From positions 156,403 through 220,402 of the forward strand of contig NZ_JAGQCW010000005.1 of assembly GCF_024346395.1 (NCBI RefSeq): a DNA stretch of 64,000 nt, given 5' to 3'. This document shows, piece after piece, positions 42,312 to 52,097 of this stretch; the stretch's first letter is position 1; every line of letters begins with the position of its first letter. The stretch comes from Cyanobium sp. AMD-g. GTDB taxonomy: Bacteria > Cyanobacteriota > Cyanobacteriia > PCC-6307 > Cyanobiaceae. Both the position numbers and the translations under genes were made by a program. Under the pieces are notes generated by a model that did no database searches, was not told where the DNA came from, and saw only the letters and a list, made by a program, of their open reading frames with translations.

Positions 42312-43471
42312 GATCCTCCAGGAACCTGGGCTGCTTCTGTCTCCAGCCATGCGTCCAGCGCCTTCTCCCGTGACGCGAGCGCCACGGCCTCGCTGCCGAT
42401 GATGGCACCGATACTTTCGCCACGCCCCTGACGGGCGAGCCAACGCATCGCCTGGTTGCCGGTGGCGAGCAGCTCGTGGAGCGGGGCCAGCCAGCGCTCC
42501 AGCCCCAGCTCCGCCGCCAGGGGGGCCATGGCCTCCAGCTCGGCGGCGATCCAGGCGCGGGCCTCCAGCGTCTGTCCACTGCGCCAGTGCACCAGCTGGG
42601 CCTGGAGGCTGGAGCGGGCCGCCGCCCGGTCGTTGGCATCGGCCAAGGCCTCAAGCTCACCGGCGGCCAGGGGGCTGGCGGCCAAGGGATCCTGGCCCTG
42701 GGGATCCCGCAGCAGTTGCTGCAGGCGCAGTTCAGTGAAGGCGGTGACGGCCAGCAGCAGCAGAGGGTCGTCGATCAGGTCGCAGATGCGGATCTCCAGG
42801 CGGTTGAGGCCATGGGGGCGGTCGTCGCCATTGGGGCGCACCGAGGTCCACAGGTGACGCACGTTGCGCATCGCCCCGGCGGCCAGCTGCTGCTCCATCC
42901 AGAGGATGTAGTGGCCGTGGTTGCGGAACAGGGGCACCTGGGGCGGGGTGATCGGAAACTGCAACCAGCGCTGGGAGTGGGCCCCGGTGGCCACCCCGTC
43001 CAGGAAGGGGGAGCTGGCGCTGAGGGCCAGCAGCAGCGACGCCTCGCAGCGCAGCAGGCGCAGGCCGGCGAACAGGGCGTTCATGTCCGTCAGCCCCAGG
43101 TTGATGTGGACGCTGGCGGTCACAACCCGGGTGCCGTAGGTGGCTTCGATGTAGGCGTGGTAAGGGTTCTCGGGGTCAGAGCGCTCAAAGTGGTGGCTGT
43201 CCCCCAGGCTCAGGGTGCTGCCCGGCAGCAGGGTCAGCTGGCGGGGCTGGAGCCAGCGGCGCAGGCGACGGCGCGGCTCCAGCAGCAGCTCCAGCTGGGC
43301 GGTGTAGGAGGCCTCGGGTGGGGTGACGTACTCCAGGTTGCGCTGGTCCGGTTCGGTCATGAAGCCCGACAGCGCGGCGGCCGCTTCCGCCGAGCAGCCC
43401 ACCACCGAGCCATCGGCCCGACCGGTGTACATCTCCACTTCGAAGCCCTTGAGCAGCAGGGGCGCGCTCAT
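42308..43471 (-). CDS. gshA: cyanobacterial-type glutamate-cysteine ligase
   Basis: 387 residues. This matches the distinct cyanobacterial GCL family: [50 protein letters not shown] and [20 protein letters not shown]. It makes gamma-glutamylcysteine, the first step of glutathione synthesis. Both ends overlap neighbours by four bases (trpE upstream, ppc downstream). Confidence 0.93.
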   Translation of the reverse strand: MSAPLLLKGFEVEMYTGRADGSVVGCSAEAAAALSGFMTEPDQRNLEYVTPPEASYTAQLELLLEPRRRLRRWLQPRQLTLLPGSTLSLGDSHHFERSDPENPYHAYIEATYGTRVVTASVHINLGLTDMNALFAGLRLLRCEASLLLALSASSPFLDGVATGAHSQRWLQFPITPPQVPLFRNHGHYILWMEQQLAAGAMRNVRHLWTSVRPNGDDRPHGLNRLEIRICDLIDDPLLLLAVTAFTELRLQQLLRDPQGQDPLAASPLAAGELEALADANDRAAARSSLQAQLVHWRSGQTLEARAWIAAELEAMAPLAAELGLERWLAPLHELLATGNQAMRWLARQGRGESIGAIIGSEAVALASREKALDAWLETEAAQVPGGS

Positions 43472-45036
43472 GGCGTGGCGTCCGCCGCAGCGGCCACGGC
43501 CGGCTCCAGACAGGCCAGGGCCTTGAGCATGCCGCGTGCCTTGTTGCGGGTTTCCTGGTACTCCGCCTCCGGCCGGGAATCGGCCACGATCCCTGCCCCG
43601 GCCTGGACCTGCACCCGCCAGCCGCCGTCGGGATGGGGCCGCACCACCATGGTGCGGATCGTGATCGCCGTGTTGAGCGCCCCGGCCAGATCCACCGCCC
43701 CGTAGACCCCCGAATAGGGCCCGCGGGCATCCGGTTCGAGGGCATGGATCAACTGCATGGCCCGGATCTTGGGGGCCCCGCTCACGGTGCCGGCAGGGAA
43801 GGACGCCATCAGCAGATCCCAGATGTCGTGATCCTCGGTCAGCAGCCCTTCCACCTCGCTGACGATGTGCATCACGTGGGAGTACTTCTCGATCACCATC
43901 AGCTCGGTGACCTGCACCGTGCCGGCGCGGCAGACCCGGCCCAGGTCGTTGCGGCCCAGGTCGACCAGCATCACGTGCTCCGCCCGTTCCTTGGGATCGG
44001 CCAGCAGCTCCTCGGCCAGGGCCGCATCGCTTCGGGCATCCTCGCCGCGGGGGCGGGTGCCGGCGATGGGCCGCAAGGAGGCCTTCACCCCTTCGGCGCA
44101 GGGCTCCGCCTTCACCATCACCTCGGGGCTGGAGCCGATCAGATGCCAGTCGCCGAAGTTGAAGAACGCCATGTAGGGCGAAGGATTCACCATCCGCAGG
44201 CTGCGGTAGAGCTCGAAGGGATCGTGGCTCACCCGGGTTTCCAGCCGCTGGCTCAGCACCAGCTGGAACACGTCGCCGGCGGCGATGTGCTCGGCCGCCG
44301 TGGCAACAGCGGCTTCGAAATCGGCCTGGCTGCGGTTGCTGCTGGTGGCCAGCTCGGCGCCACTCGCCTCGTGCCAGGCCAGCGGTTGCACGTGCGCCGG
44401 CAGCGGGGCGTGCATGCGGGCCTCGAGGGCCTCGATGCGCGCCGCCGCCTGGTCGTAGGCCTCGCCGGGATCGGCGCCTGCGGAGAGATCCACGTAGGCC
44501 ACGGCCGTGATCTGGCGCTTCACCTGGTCGAACACCAGCAGACTGTCGGCCAGCATCCAGCAGCCGTCGGGTGGGGCCCCCTCGGCGGCGTTGTGCACGG
44601 GCACGCTGGGCTCGATCCACTGGATCAGCTCATAGCCCCAGAAGCCGAACAGTTGGGCCACCTTGGGCAGGCCCTCCACCGGGCCGGGCCGCAACGGCGC
44701 CAGGGCGTCCCGCAGCAGGCTGAAGGGATTGCCCTGGAGCTGTTCGCTGCGGCCATCCCGCCAGCACCGCTCGCCCCGGTCGCCGCGGCAGGTGAGGGTC
44801 CAGAGCGGGTCGCTGACGACGTAGCTCCAGCGGCCCAGCTGCTCGCCCCCCTCCACAGATTCCAGCAGCACACCATGGCTGCTGCCCGCCCCCACCTTCA
44901 GCCAGGTGGTCAGGGGCGTCTCCAGGTCGGCTGGCCAGCACTTCTTGAGGGGCAGAAGATTGACGGCCAAGTCAGCACCTGCTTCCCCACCGGCGATCCG
45001 GGCGAGGAAGGCGCTGCGATCAGAACCGGGCATCAC
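43468..45036 (-). CDS. trpE: anthranilate synthase component I
   Basis: 522 residues of the chorismate-binding family: N-terminal regulatory domain with LESVEGGEQLGRWSYV (tryptophan-binding LLES-like), core HIAAGDVFQLVLSQRLETRV, SLRPIAGTRPRG, VDLGRNDLGRVCRAGTV and FPAGTVSGAPKIRAMQLI. PabB is a related alternative, but the long N-terminal domain and the LLESVEGG motif favour TrpE. It makes anthranilate with the TrpG amidotransferase, which is not in the window. A terminator separates it from psaD. Either of the first two ATGs could be used. Confidence 0.93.
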   Translation of the reverse strand: MMPGSDRSAFLARIAGGEAGADLAVNLLPLKKCWPADLETPLTTWLKVGAGSSHGVLLESVEGGEQLGRWSYVVSDPLWTLTCRGDRGERCWRDGRSEQLQGNPFSLLRDALAPLRPGPVEGLPKVAQLFGFWGYELIQWIEPSVPVHNAAEGAPPDGCWMLADSLLVFDQVKRQITAVAYVDLSAGADPGEAYDQAAARIEALEARMHAPLPAHVQPLAWHEASGAELATSSNRSQADFEAAVATAAEHIAAGDVFQLVLSQRLETRVSHDPFELYRSLRMVNPSPYMAFFNFGDWHLIGSSPEVMVKAEPCAEGVKASLRPIAGTRPRGEDARSDAALAEELLADPKERAEHVMLVDLGRNDLGRVCRAGTVQVTELMVIEKYSHVMHIVSEVEGLLTEDHDIWDLLMASFPAGTVSGAPKIRAMQLIHALEPDARGPYSGVYGAVDLAGALNTAITIRTMVVRPHPDGGWRVQVQAGAGIVADSRPEAEYQETRNKARGMLKALACLEPAVAAAADATP

Positions 45037-45050
45037 GGCGACAGGCAGTC

Positions 45051-45075
45051 AAAAAAAACGGGGCTCTCGGCCCCG
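45051..45075 (-). terminator. intrinsic terminator after psaD
   Basis: On the minus strand: stem CGGGGC / GCCCCG, five-base loop, then eight T residues. It lies 27 bases beyond the psaD stop and just upstream of trpE, ending the psaD transcript. Confidence 0.88.
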
Positions 45076-45101
45076 CCGTTATAGGTGCTGGCCGGTGGGG
45101 T

Positions 45102-45533
45102 TCAGGCTTCGTGGGTGGCCTTGCCGCTGAACTTGAGGCTGGCAGGGTTGGGGTTGGCGCCGATGCTGCGGGGGGTGTGGCCCACCATGGCGCGGCCTTC
45201 GTTGACCTTCTCGGGGAAGACGCCGTCCTTGGGATGCAGGAATTCGGTGTCGCCGCCGGGGTAGATCCGGTAGATCTTGTAGTCCTCGATCCGGGGCTTG
45301 AACTTGGTGCGCAGCTGGGTGCCGAGGGCCAGGCACTGCTCCTTGCGGGCGAAGTACATGAGGTTGTCGCCTTCGTTCATCTCCGCGGCACCGCCGGTGG
45401 GGAGTTCGAACGCCTGGGCCTTGGAGCTACTCCAGGTGATGGCGTACTTCTCCTCGGTTTCGGCCGAGTTCAGCAAGCCACCGGTGCTGCCGATGGACTT
45501 CGGAAGTTGACCGTGGAGGGCCGTATCAGGCAT
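45102..45533 (-). CDS. psaD: photosystem I subunit II (PsaD)
   Basis: 143 residues, the usual size. [20 protein letters not shown], then [38 protein letters not shown] and the ferredoxin-docking [20 protein letters not shown] are highly conserved. It sits on the stromal/cytoplasmic side of PSI and helps dock ferredoxin. Monocistronic: a strong terminator follows. I could not identify a definite -10 in the 110-base upstream gap. Confidence 0.97.
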   Translation of the reverse strand: MPDTALHGQLPKSIGSTGGLLNSAETEEKYAITWSSSKAQAFELPTGGAAEMNEGDNLMYFARKEQCLALGTQLRTKFKPRIEDYKIYRIYPGGDTEFLHPKDGVFPEKVNEGRAMVGHTPRSIGANPNPASLKFSGKATHEA

Positions 45534-45646
45534 GACTTGCAGACCGTTTCAGGCGGAAACTAGCACCGTGTTTTTCGCCTTTCCGGCGCCCCCGCCGGAC
45601 TCTTCACACCCGTCAACAAACCCGGCCCACCCGGGGCCCCATCCCC

Positions 45647-47041
45647 TCAGACCCTGCGCTCAGCGGCCGGGAAGAACACGGTCAGGTTGCTGCCGCCCCG
45701 CTCGGTGAGCCGGCCCCCCAGGCGATGGAAGAGCCGCTGGGTGGCCTGGCGGCTGAGCTGCAGGCTGCCGGTTTCGGGGTTCCAGCTCAGCACCGGCCCC
45801 ACCGGCATCGGCACGGCGGCCGCCAGCCCATCGGCTTCCCGGCTCTCGGGGTCGTCGCTGCTGAGCTGCAGTTTCAACCGCGACCCCGCCGGCAGCAGCC
45901 GCAGCCGCACCTCGCTGCCGCTGGGCAGGCTGCGGCTGAACCGGTCGATCAGCCCGCCGAGCATGGTTTCCAGCCGGCTGGGATCGCTCATCACCGGCGG
46001 CAGGTCGGCGGCGATCTCGAGCACCAGCTTGAGGTCCCGCCGGCCCAGCTGGCGTTGCCAGAGGGCCTCCAGCTGAAGCAGCAGCCGGCTCAGGTCCGTC
46101 CGGGCCAGTTCGCTGTCGCTCAGGGGCTGGCCACTGCCGGGCTGGCGCTGCAGTTCCGCCGCCAGGAAGATCAGGCCGAAACGGTCGATCTGTTCGCTGC
46201 ACTCGCCATCGATCTGCTCCAGCCGCTGCCGCACCACCTCCGGCAGGTCGGTGCGGCGCAGCAGGGAGCGGATCAGGGTGCGGATCGTGGCCAGGGGGGT
46301 GCGCACCTCATGGGTGAGGGCCTCGAGCAGGGCCAGTTCACTGCTGACGGCGTCGCCCCCCTCGCTGCGTTTCTCGCCGTGCACCAGCGGCTGGAGGGTG
46401 ACGCTGGGGGCCATGGCGGCCAGACGCTGGGCCAGCAGGGGCCAGAAGCGGGTGCCCAGGTCGGGGGCGTTGCGGAGCGGACCCAGCAGCTGCAGACGGC
46501 GGCGCAGCCCCAGGCCGGTGGCCGGATCGTCCTGGGCCAGGCGGCGATCGAGCAGCTCCAGGGCGGCCGAGAGGATCGCGGCTTCAAAGCGCACCACCAG
46601 CCGGCGCGCCTGCGGCGGGCCATCGAGGGCCAGGGCCACCTGCAGCACCGGTGTGATCAGCACCAGCAGCGGATCGGTGCCGTCCTCTTCGCGCAAGCTG
46701 AGGCGCTGAAAGCCCCCGGGCCGGCCGGCCGTGCCCCTGGGGGCGGTCCCCGGGGGGGGCGGCAGGCCGGGCAGCAACGGCAGCCCCGATGGCATCAGGT
46801 TGCCCACCTCCACCGGTGTCCAGACCCAGCCGTCAAGCCACTCCAGCAGCGCGGGCTCGTAGAGGGCCGGCAGGGGGGCCGCCAGCCAGACGCCGGGCTG
46901 GGGAGGGGCGGTTCCGAGCAGATCTTCCTGCACGGTGGCCAGGGCAGCCCACCACTGGCGCCTGACGCTGTCCTCGTCCCCGCGCCCCGCCGGCACGCCG
47001 TCCGCCAGCAATGAACGCAGTTCCCCCAGGCTCACCACCAT
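45647..47041 (-). CDS. sensor histidine kinase with degenerate catalytic domain
   Basis: 464 residues. The dimerisation/phosphoacceptor helix is clear: LLEALTHEVRTPLATIRTLI with His near residue 243. The ATPase part is degenerate: the N-box position reads SRLETMLGGLIDRFSRSLPS without Asn, and no DxGxG G1 box is visible before LFHRLGGRLTERGGSNLTVF. The N-terminal half resembles a GAF/PAS-like sensory region. It may act as a regulator without kinase activity. Overlaps the rodA stop by ten bases; same strand. Confidence 0.8.
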   Translation of the reverse strand: MVVSLGELRSLLADGVPAGRGDEDSVRRQWWAALATVQEDLLGTAPPQPGVWLAAPLPALYEPALLEWLDGWVWTPVEVGNLMPSGLPLLPGLPPPPGTAPRGTAGRPGGFQRLSLREEDGTDPLLVLITPVLQVALALDGPPQARRLVVRFEAAILSAALELLDRRLAQDDPATGLGLRRRLQLLGPLRNAPDLGTRFWPLLAQRLAAMAPSVTLQPLVHGEKRSEGGDAVSSELALLEALTHEVRTPLATIRTLIRSLLRRTDLPEVVRQRLEQIDGECSEQIDRFGLIFLAAELQRQPGSGQPLSDSELARTDLSRLLLQLEALWQRQLGRRDLKLVLEIAADLPPVMSDPSRLETMLGGLIDRFSRSLPSGSEVRLRLLPAGSRLKLQLSSDDPESREADGLAAAVPMPVGPVLSWNPETGSLQLSRQATQRLFHRLGGRLTERGGSNLTVFFPAAERRV

Positions 47042-48300
47042 CGCCGCTGGCTGCGGCTGTGCCTGGCCACGGAGGCGCAGAGCCCGAGACTGATGCAGTT
47101 GACGAGCATGGCCGAACGGCCGTAGCTCAGGAAGGGCAGGGGAATGCCGGTGATGGGTCCGAGACCGATGGTCATGTTGACGTTCACCACCACCTGGAAC
47201 ATCAGCATGGCCCCGATGCCCACCACCACGAGCGATTCGTAGTCGCTGCCGGCCCGGCCGGCGATCTGCAGCAGGCGCCAGATCAGCACCACAAAGCCCA
47301 CCACCACCAGCATCGAGCCGATGAACCCGGTTTCTTCCCCCAGGGCACTGAAAATGAAATCAGTGTGCTGTTCAGGGATGAAGCGCAGCTTGGTGAGCGA
47401 TCCGTTCATCAGGCCGGTGCCCCACAGCTGGCCGGAGCCGATTCCCACGGTGCTCTGCAGCAGGTGGTAACCACCGCCGAGGGGATCCTGGGCCGGATCG
47501 AGGAACAGGGTGAGCCGCGCCCGCTGGTGGGGCCGCAGCCCGTGTTCCCACAGCCAGGGCGTCCCCACGGCGAACAGTCCCTGGATGGCCAGGACCAGCG
47601 CCAGGCCGATCCCCTTCCAGGGCAGGGAGCGCCAGGCTACCCAGCCCATCAGGGGGATCCAGCCCACCAGCAGCCAGGGCATGGTGCCGGCGATGATCGC
47701 CGTGAACAGCGGCGAGAGCAGCAGCAGCAGCCAGGTGGCGGGCATGCCCGACCAGAACAGCATCACCAGCAGCACCGCACCGAAGACCAGCGAGGAGCCC
47801 AGATCGGGCTGCACGAACACCAGCAGCCACGGCACGCTGATCATCCCCACCGGCCGCAGCAGATCGATCGGCCGCTCCACCGGGTACTTCGACAGCACGC
47901 CCGCCAGCAGCAGGATGGCCGCCACCTTGGCGAATTCCGACGGCTGCACGTAAAAGCCGCCGATGTTGATCCAGCTCTGGGCCCCAAGGGCACTGACCCC
48001 GATGATCCGCACCGCGATCAGACTCGCCACCATCAGGATGTAGATCGGCCACTGGAAGCGGGCGATGCGCTGCAGCGGCACCCGGGACAGCACCACGGCC
48101 ACGACCATCCCCACCGCGGCGATGATCCAGTGCTGGTACCAGTCGGTGGTGGCCTGCTGGCGCTGGGTGCTGGCGATCAGGATCCCCGCCAGCAGGATCA
48201 GGGCGGTGGGGATGCCCCACAGAATCGGATCGAAGCCGAGCCCACGCCGCTTCGCTCCCTTGGCGGCGAACCCACCGCGCCGGGGGCTGAGAACCGTCAT
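47032..48300 (-). CDS. rodA: RodA-type peptidoglycan glycosyltransferase (SEDS)
   Basis: 422 residues with about ten membrane helices. SEDS-family hallmarks: GAQSWINIGGFYVQPSEFAK, FVQPDLGSSLVFGAVLLVML, QSTVGIGSGQLWGTGLMNGS and GITGIPLPFLSYGRSAMLVN. It builds glycan strands during cell elongation with a PBP2. FtsW is the alternative paralogue; the IP-x-L-P-FLSYG ending and placement favour RodA. It sits between mrp and the kinase on the minus strand. Confidence 0.9.
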   Translation of the reverse strand: MTVLSPRRGGFAAKGAKRRGLGFDPILWGIPTALILLAGILIASTQRQQATTDWYQHWIIAAVGMVVAVVLSRVPLQRIARFQWPIYILMVASLIAVRIIGVSALGAQSWINIGGFYVQPSEFAKVAAILLLAGVLSKYPVERPIDLLRPVGMISVPWLLVFVQPDLGSSLVFGAVLLVMLFWSGMPATWLLLLLSPLFTAIIAGTMPWLLVGWIPLMGWVAWRSLPWKGIGLALVLAIQGLFAVGTPWLWEHGLRPHQRARLTLFLDPAQDPLGGGYHLLQSTVGIGSGQLWGTGLMNGSLTKLRFIPEQHTDFIFSALGEETGFIGSMLVVVGFVVLIWRLLQIAGRAGSDYESLVVVGIGAMLMFQVVVNVNMTIGLGPITGIPLPFLSYGRSAMLVNCISLGLCASVARHSRSQRRWW

Positions 48301-48304
48301 CGCT

Positions 48305-49411
48305 TCAGGCGAGGGCTGGGCTGAGGGCGCAGCTGGCGCTCAGCCGCTCGGCCAGCTCGGTGAAGGCACGGCCGCTGGCGGAGCTGGGTGCCGACAGCAC
48401 CACCGGCTGGCCCCGCTCTCCGCCCTCGAGCACGGGCATTTCCATCGGCAGCTGGGCCAGCAGGGGGACATCCGCCTCATCGGCCAGCAACCGGCCGCCA
48501 CCGCTGCCGAACAGGGCATAGCGGCGATCGGGCAGATCGGGGGGGATGAAGGCGGTCATGTTCTCCACCACCCCCAGCACCGGCACCCCCATCTGCAGGA
48601 ACATCGCCAGGCCGCGGCGGGCATCCTGCAGTGACACCTGCTGGGGTGTGGTGACGATCACCACCCCGGCCATGGGCACGGCCTGGGCCAGGGTGAGCTG
48701 GGCGTCGCCGGTGCCGGGCGGCAGATCAACCACCAGCACGTCGCGCTCGCCCCAGTTCACCTGATAGAGGAACTGGCGGATGATGCCGTTGAGCATCGGG
48801 CCGCGCCAGACCACTGGCTGGTTCTCCTGGATGAGCAGGCCCATGGACACCATGACGATGCCGCAGCTCTCGATCGGCTCCAGCACCTGGTCGTTGCCGC
48901 TGCCCGTCACCTGGGGACTGCGGTCGGCCACGCCGAGCATGGTGGGGGCATTGGGCCCGTAGATGTCGGCATCGAGCAGGCCCACCCGCAGGCCCGAGGC
49001 CGCCAGGGCACAGGCCAGGTTCACCGCCACGGTGCTCTTGCCGACGCCGCCTTTGCCGCTGCTGACGGCGATCACCTGGCGTACGCCGGGGATGCCCTGC
49101 CGTTCCGGCAACTGGCCCCCTCCGGGGCCGTGGCCGGCGGCGCCGATCGGCCCCGAGGAGGGGGCGGCGGCGGGCTGGGCCAGTTCGATCTGGACGTCGT
49201 TGATGCCCTCCACGGCCAGCAGGGCGCTGCGGGCCTCGGCGGCGATGCGCTCGCGCTGGCTCGCGGCGAAGCCGGGCAGGGCGAGGCGAAACACCGCCCG
49301 GCTGCCCTGGTGACGCAGGTCGCTGATCCAGCCGAGCTCCACCAGGCTGCGGCCGCTGCCGGCATCGCGGAGCGGCTGCAGGGCCTTCAACAGGGAGTCG
49401 GCGCTGGCCAT
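48305..49411 (-). CDS. mrp: Mrp/ApbC-family iron-sulfur cluster carrier ATPase
   Basis: 368 residues. N-terminal MIP18/DUF59 domain (~1-90), then the deviant Walker A IAVSSGKGGVGKSTVAVNLA near 113 and VVDLPPGTGDAQLTLAQAVP. It moves Fe-S clusters to apoproteins. The CxxC pair found in E. coli Apbc-type proteins after VENM is absent here (VVENMTAFIPPDLPDRRYAL), which I believe is common to the cyanobacterial branch. Divergent from hemF; four bases before rodA. Confidence 0.92.
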   Translation of the reverse strand: MASADSLLKALQPLRDAGSGRSLVELGWISDLRHQGSRAVFRLALPGFAASQRERIAAEARSALLAVEGINDVQIELAQPAAAPSSGPIGAAGHGPGGGQLPERQGIPGVRQVIAVSSGKGGVGKSTVAVNLACALAASGLRVGLLDADIYGPNAPTMLGVADRSPQVTGSGNDQVLEPIESCGIVMVSMGLLIQENQPVVWRGPMLNGIIRQFLYQVNWGERDVLVVDLPPGTGDAQLTLAQAVPMAGVVIVTTPQQVSLQDARRGLAMFLQMGVPVLGVVENMTAFIPPDLPDRRYALFGSGGGRLLADEADVPLLAQLPMEMPVLEGGERGQPVVLSAPSSASGRAFTELAERLSASCALSPALA

Positions 49412-49615
49412 TCGTCGACGTCTCGGGCGTTCTGAGTCGGGATCCTAGGGGCCGTGCCCCGGGGCGGTCGGGCCGGCGGCGGCCCCTCGGCGGCCCCCCG
49501 GTGGCGGCCGCCCGGAACTTCCTCAGCCCGTGACAGAGACTCTCGACCCCTTGTGGGACCCCCCGGCGGGCTGAAAAGGTGTGCGGATGTTCCGCGCCCG
49601 CCGCGCTGCCGTTCC

Positions 49616-50641
49616 ATGGAGATGCCACCTGCCGATTCCCGCAGCCGTGCCAAGGCCCTGCTGTTGGGCCTGCAGGATTCGATCTGTGCCGGCCTGGCGA
49701 GCCTCGATGGCGGGGCCGACTTCGAGGAGCAGAGCTGGGAGCGGCCGGAGGGCGGCGGTGGCCGCTCCCGGGTGATGAAGGACGGCCGGGTGTTCGAGCA
49801 GGGCGGCGTCAACTTCTCCGAAGTGGAGGGGGAGCGCCTGCCCCCCTCGATCCTGTCCCAGCGCCCCGAAGCGGAGGGCCACCGCTGGTTCGCCACCGGC
49901 ACCTCGATGGTGCTGCACCCCCGCAGCCCCTACGTGCCCACGGTGCACCTCAACTACCGCTATTTCGAGGCGGGGCCGGTGTGGTGGTTCGGCGGCGGTG
50001 CCGACCTCACCCCCTACTACCCCTTCCTGGAGGATGCCCGCCACTTCCATCGCACCCTCAAGGGGGCCTGTGATCGGGTGGATCCCGTCTACTACCAGGT
50101 GTTCAAGCCCTGGTGCGATGAATACTTCTTCCTGAAGCACCGCGGCGAGACCCGGGGCGTGGGCGGCATCTTCTACGACTACCAGGACCCGGGTGGGGTG
50201 CTCTACAAAGGTGGCGACCCCGAGGGGCCGGCGGCGGCGGCCAGCACGGCCGTCGGCCCCGTGCACCAGGACTGGGAGCAGTTGTTTGCCCTGGCCTCGG
50301 CCTGCGGCAACGCTTTCCTGCCGAGCTACGTGCCGATCGTGGAGCGCCGCCATGGTCTGCCCTGGGGAGAGGTGGAGCGCCAGTTCCAGCTCTACCGCCG
50401 CGGCCGCTACGTGGAGTTCAACCTGGTGTTCGACCGCGGCACGATCTTCGGCCTGCAGACCAACGGCCGCACCGAATCGATCCTGATGTCGCTGCCTCCC
50501 CTGGTGCGCTGGGAGTACGGCTACACGGCCGCTGAAGGCAGCCGGGAGGCCCTGCTGACCGACCTGTTCACTCGCCCCCAGAACTGGCTTGAAGACCCTT
50601 CGCTGGAGGAGCGCTGCCGACCCCACCAGGCTGTGGGCTGA
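49616..50641 (+). CDS. hemF: oxygen-dependent coproporphyrinogen III oxidase
   Basis: 341 residues. Signatures: [45 protein letters not shown] and [20 protein letters not shown]. It converts coproporphyrinogen III to protoporphyrinogen IX for heme and chlorophyll. Start at [12 protein letters not shown]; the frame opens earlier without homology. The 3' end overlaps the convergent amidase-like gene by 74 bases, so both C-termini share DNA. Confidence 0.96.
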   Translation: MEMPPADSRSRAKALLLGLQDSICAGLASLDGGADFEEQSWERPEGGGGRSRVMKDGRVFEQGGVNFSEVEGERLPPSILSQRPEAEGHRWFATGTSMVLHPRSPYVPTVHLNYRYFEAGPVWWFGGGADLTPYYPFLEDARHFHRTLKGACDRVDPVYYQVFKPWCDEYFFLKHRGETRGVGGIFYDYQDPGGVLYKGGDPEGPAAAASTAVGPVHQDWEQLFALASACGNAFLPSYVPIVERRHGLPWGEVERQFQLYRRGRYVEFNLVFDRGTIFGLQTNGRTESILMSLPPLVRWEYGYTAAEGSREALLTDLFTRPQNWLEDPSLEERCRPHQAVG

Positions 50642-51449
50642 GCGGCTGGGCGGTGGTGGTGGGGCTGCGCCCCAGGCCGACTTCGAGGGCCGTGACGATC
50701 CGGCTGGCGATGGCCATCACCGTGTCGGGGCGGGTGGCGGGGTTGCGCAGGGAGCGCTCCAGCGGGCCCTCCAGCTTGCCCACCTCCAGCAGGGCGATGC
50801 CGCGCCTGGGTCCGCCGAGGCCGCCACGGAAGGCCATGGGGAAGCCACCGAAGGCCTCGGCCAGGCTTTCGTCGAGGCGGCCGAAAGGCCGATGCAGCGG
50901 CGGGATCAGCCCTGATCCGACGCCGTCGGGTCCCCAGGCATCGAAGTGGATCTCCAAGGCGTAGCCGCCGCTGGCGGCGTGCTGACGGCCCACGCTCCAG
51001 TTGGTGCTGGGGTGGTTGCCGTCGCTGATCGTGCGGAAGGGGGGACGGTAGGTGCTGATGCGCAGCCCCCGCTGCTGCCCCAGGGCCACCACCGCCTCGG
51101 CGATGACCATGTTCCAGTAGAGCTCGTCGCTGATGCCGGGATACATCGGCGGCGCCCCGGCGGCCACCGCGGCGCCGCTGGTGCCGGACCCCGCGATCCC
51201 CTGGGAATCGGCATGGCCGGCCAGCACCAGGATGGGGGTGTCCGGATCGACGGGGCGGAGGCCGATCCAGTCCCGGTTCAGATGACTGCGGGGGCCGGTG
51301 ATCGGATCGGTGCCGGTCAGTGCCGGGGCTGATGTCCTCAGCTGGCCGGCCATGGGCATGGCTTCAGCGCTGCCGGCGGCCGCCGGGTCGGCAAGGCTGC
51401 TGAACAGAAGGGCTGGAGCCACCAACCAGGCGGCAGAACGGCAACGCAT
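50568..51449 (-). CDS. exported N-acetylmuramoyl-L-alanine amidase-like protein
   Basis: 293 residues. A signal peptide ([20 protein letters not shown]) is followed by a domain with [31 protein letters not shown] and [20 protein letters not shown]. The His, Glu and His/Asp arrangement resembles Amidase_3 zinc amidases, but it diverges strongly. It likely acts on peptidoglycan in the periplasm. The Pro-rich C-terminus is encoded within the end of hemF. Confidence 0.65.
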   Translation of the reverse strand: MRCRSAAWLVAPALLFSSLADPAAAGSAEAMPMAGQLRTSAPALTGTDPITGPRSHLNRDWIGLRPVDPDTPILVLAGHADSQGIAGSGTSGAAVAAGAPPMYPGISDELYWNMVIAEAVVALGQQRGLRISTYRPPFRTISDGNHPSTNWSVGRQHAASGGYALEIHFDAWGPDGVGSGLIPPLHRPFGRLDESLAEAFGGFPMAFRGGLGGPRRGIALLEVGKLEGPLERSLRNPATRPDTVMAIASRIVTALEVGLGRSPTTTAQPLSPQPGGVGSAPPAKGLQASSGGE

Positions 51450-51453
51450 CGGC

Positions 51454-52005
51454 TCAGATCGGGGAGGAGAGCAGGGAGCCGTCGCTGGCCAGCTGGAGGT
51501 CGGCGCCGAGCTCCCGCTCGATGGCGATCAGTTCGTCGCGGTGGGCGCGCAGGCGCAGGTTGCTGCCGCCGCTGCTGTCCTCGTCCATCAGGCGCAACTC
51601 CAGGCTCTCGGGCCTGGCCGCCCGCCGGCTGTAGACGACACCCGCCATCGGACCGGCCAGGGCCAGCAGCAGGGGCCACCAGCCGAGGGAGGGAAGCACC
51701 TGGCGCAGCACCAGCCCCAGGCAGGCGGCCCCCACGCTGCCCAGCAGCGAGAGCAGCAGGGCGAGCGGCAGGCTGGAGCGCACCTGGCCGCGGAAGCGCA
51801 GCAGCTGGCGCTCGGGGTCGCCGGTTTCGGTCTGCCAGCCCCGGGCCGTGAGCCAGTTGGAGAGGCCCTCGAGCACCTGCACCGGCGGCTGGGGGGAGTG
51901 GACGTCCACCACGGTGGTGCGGTCCTTGCTGGCGGCCCTCAGGAAGAAGACCAGGCCGATGGCCATCAGCAGGGTGAGCAGGAGGGTGGAACCCAGGGTG
52001 GGCAT
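51454..52005 (-). CDS. DUF2930/CCB2-like cofactor assembly membrane protein
   Basis: 183 residues. Helices: STLLLTLLMAIGLVFFLRAA at the N-terminus and LPLALLLSLLGSVGAACLGL with SLGWWPLLLALAGPMAGVVY in the middle; ASKDRTTVVDVHSP and EVLEGLSNWLTARGWQ are soluble. I associate this layout with the 'cofactor assembly of complex C subunit B' (CCB2/CCB4) family that helps attach heme ci in cytochrome b6f. The assignment is from memory of family style. Four bases before the amidase-like gene; same strand. Confidence 0.6.
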   Translation of the reverse strand: MPTLGSTLLLTLLMAIGLVFFLRAASKDRTTVVDVHSPQPPVQVLEGLSNWLTARGWQTETGDPERQLLRFRGQVRSSLPLALLLSLLGSVGAACLGLVLRQVLPSLGWWPLLLALAGPMAGVVYSRRAARPESLELRLMDEDSSGGSNLRLRAHRDELIAIERELGADLQLASDGSLLSSPI

Positions 52006-52097
52006 GGGGGCGGAGCCTTGTCGGCCCCCATTCTGGCCCGACTGGCCTGGCCGGCGTCCGTGCTGGGCCACGATGGCCGCAAAACCCCTGCCCCACG

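Noticed and set aside
39411..42431. 1006-codon plus-strand open frame antisense to ppc
   Set aside because: It mirrors PEPC, whose catalytic motifs are intact on the other strand. The composition (Gln/His/Gly/Arg) is typical of antisense frames in GC-rich genes.
43633..45084. 483-codon plus-strand frame antisense to trpE
   Set aside because: Shadow of trpE; low-complexity His/Gly/Ala composition.
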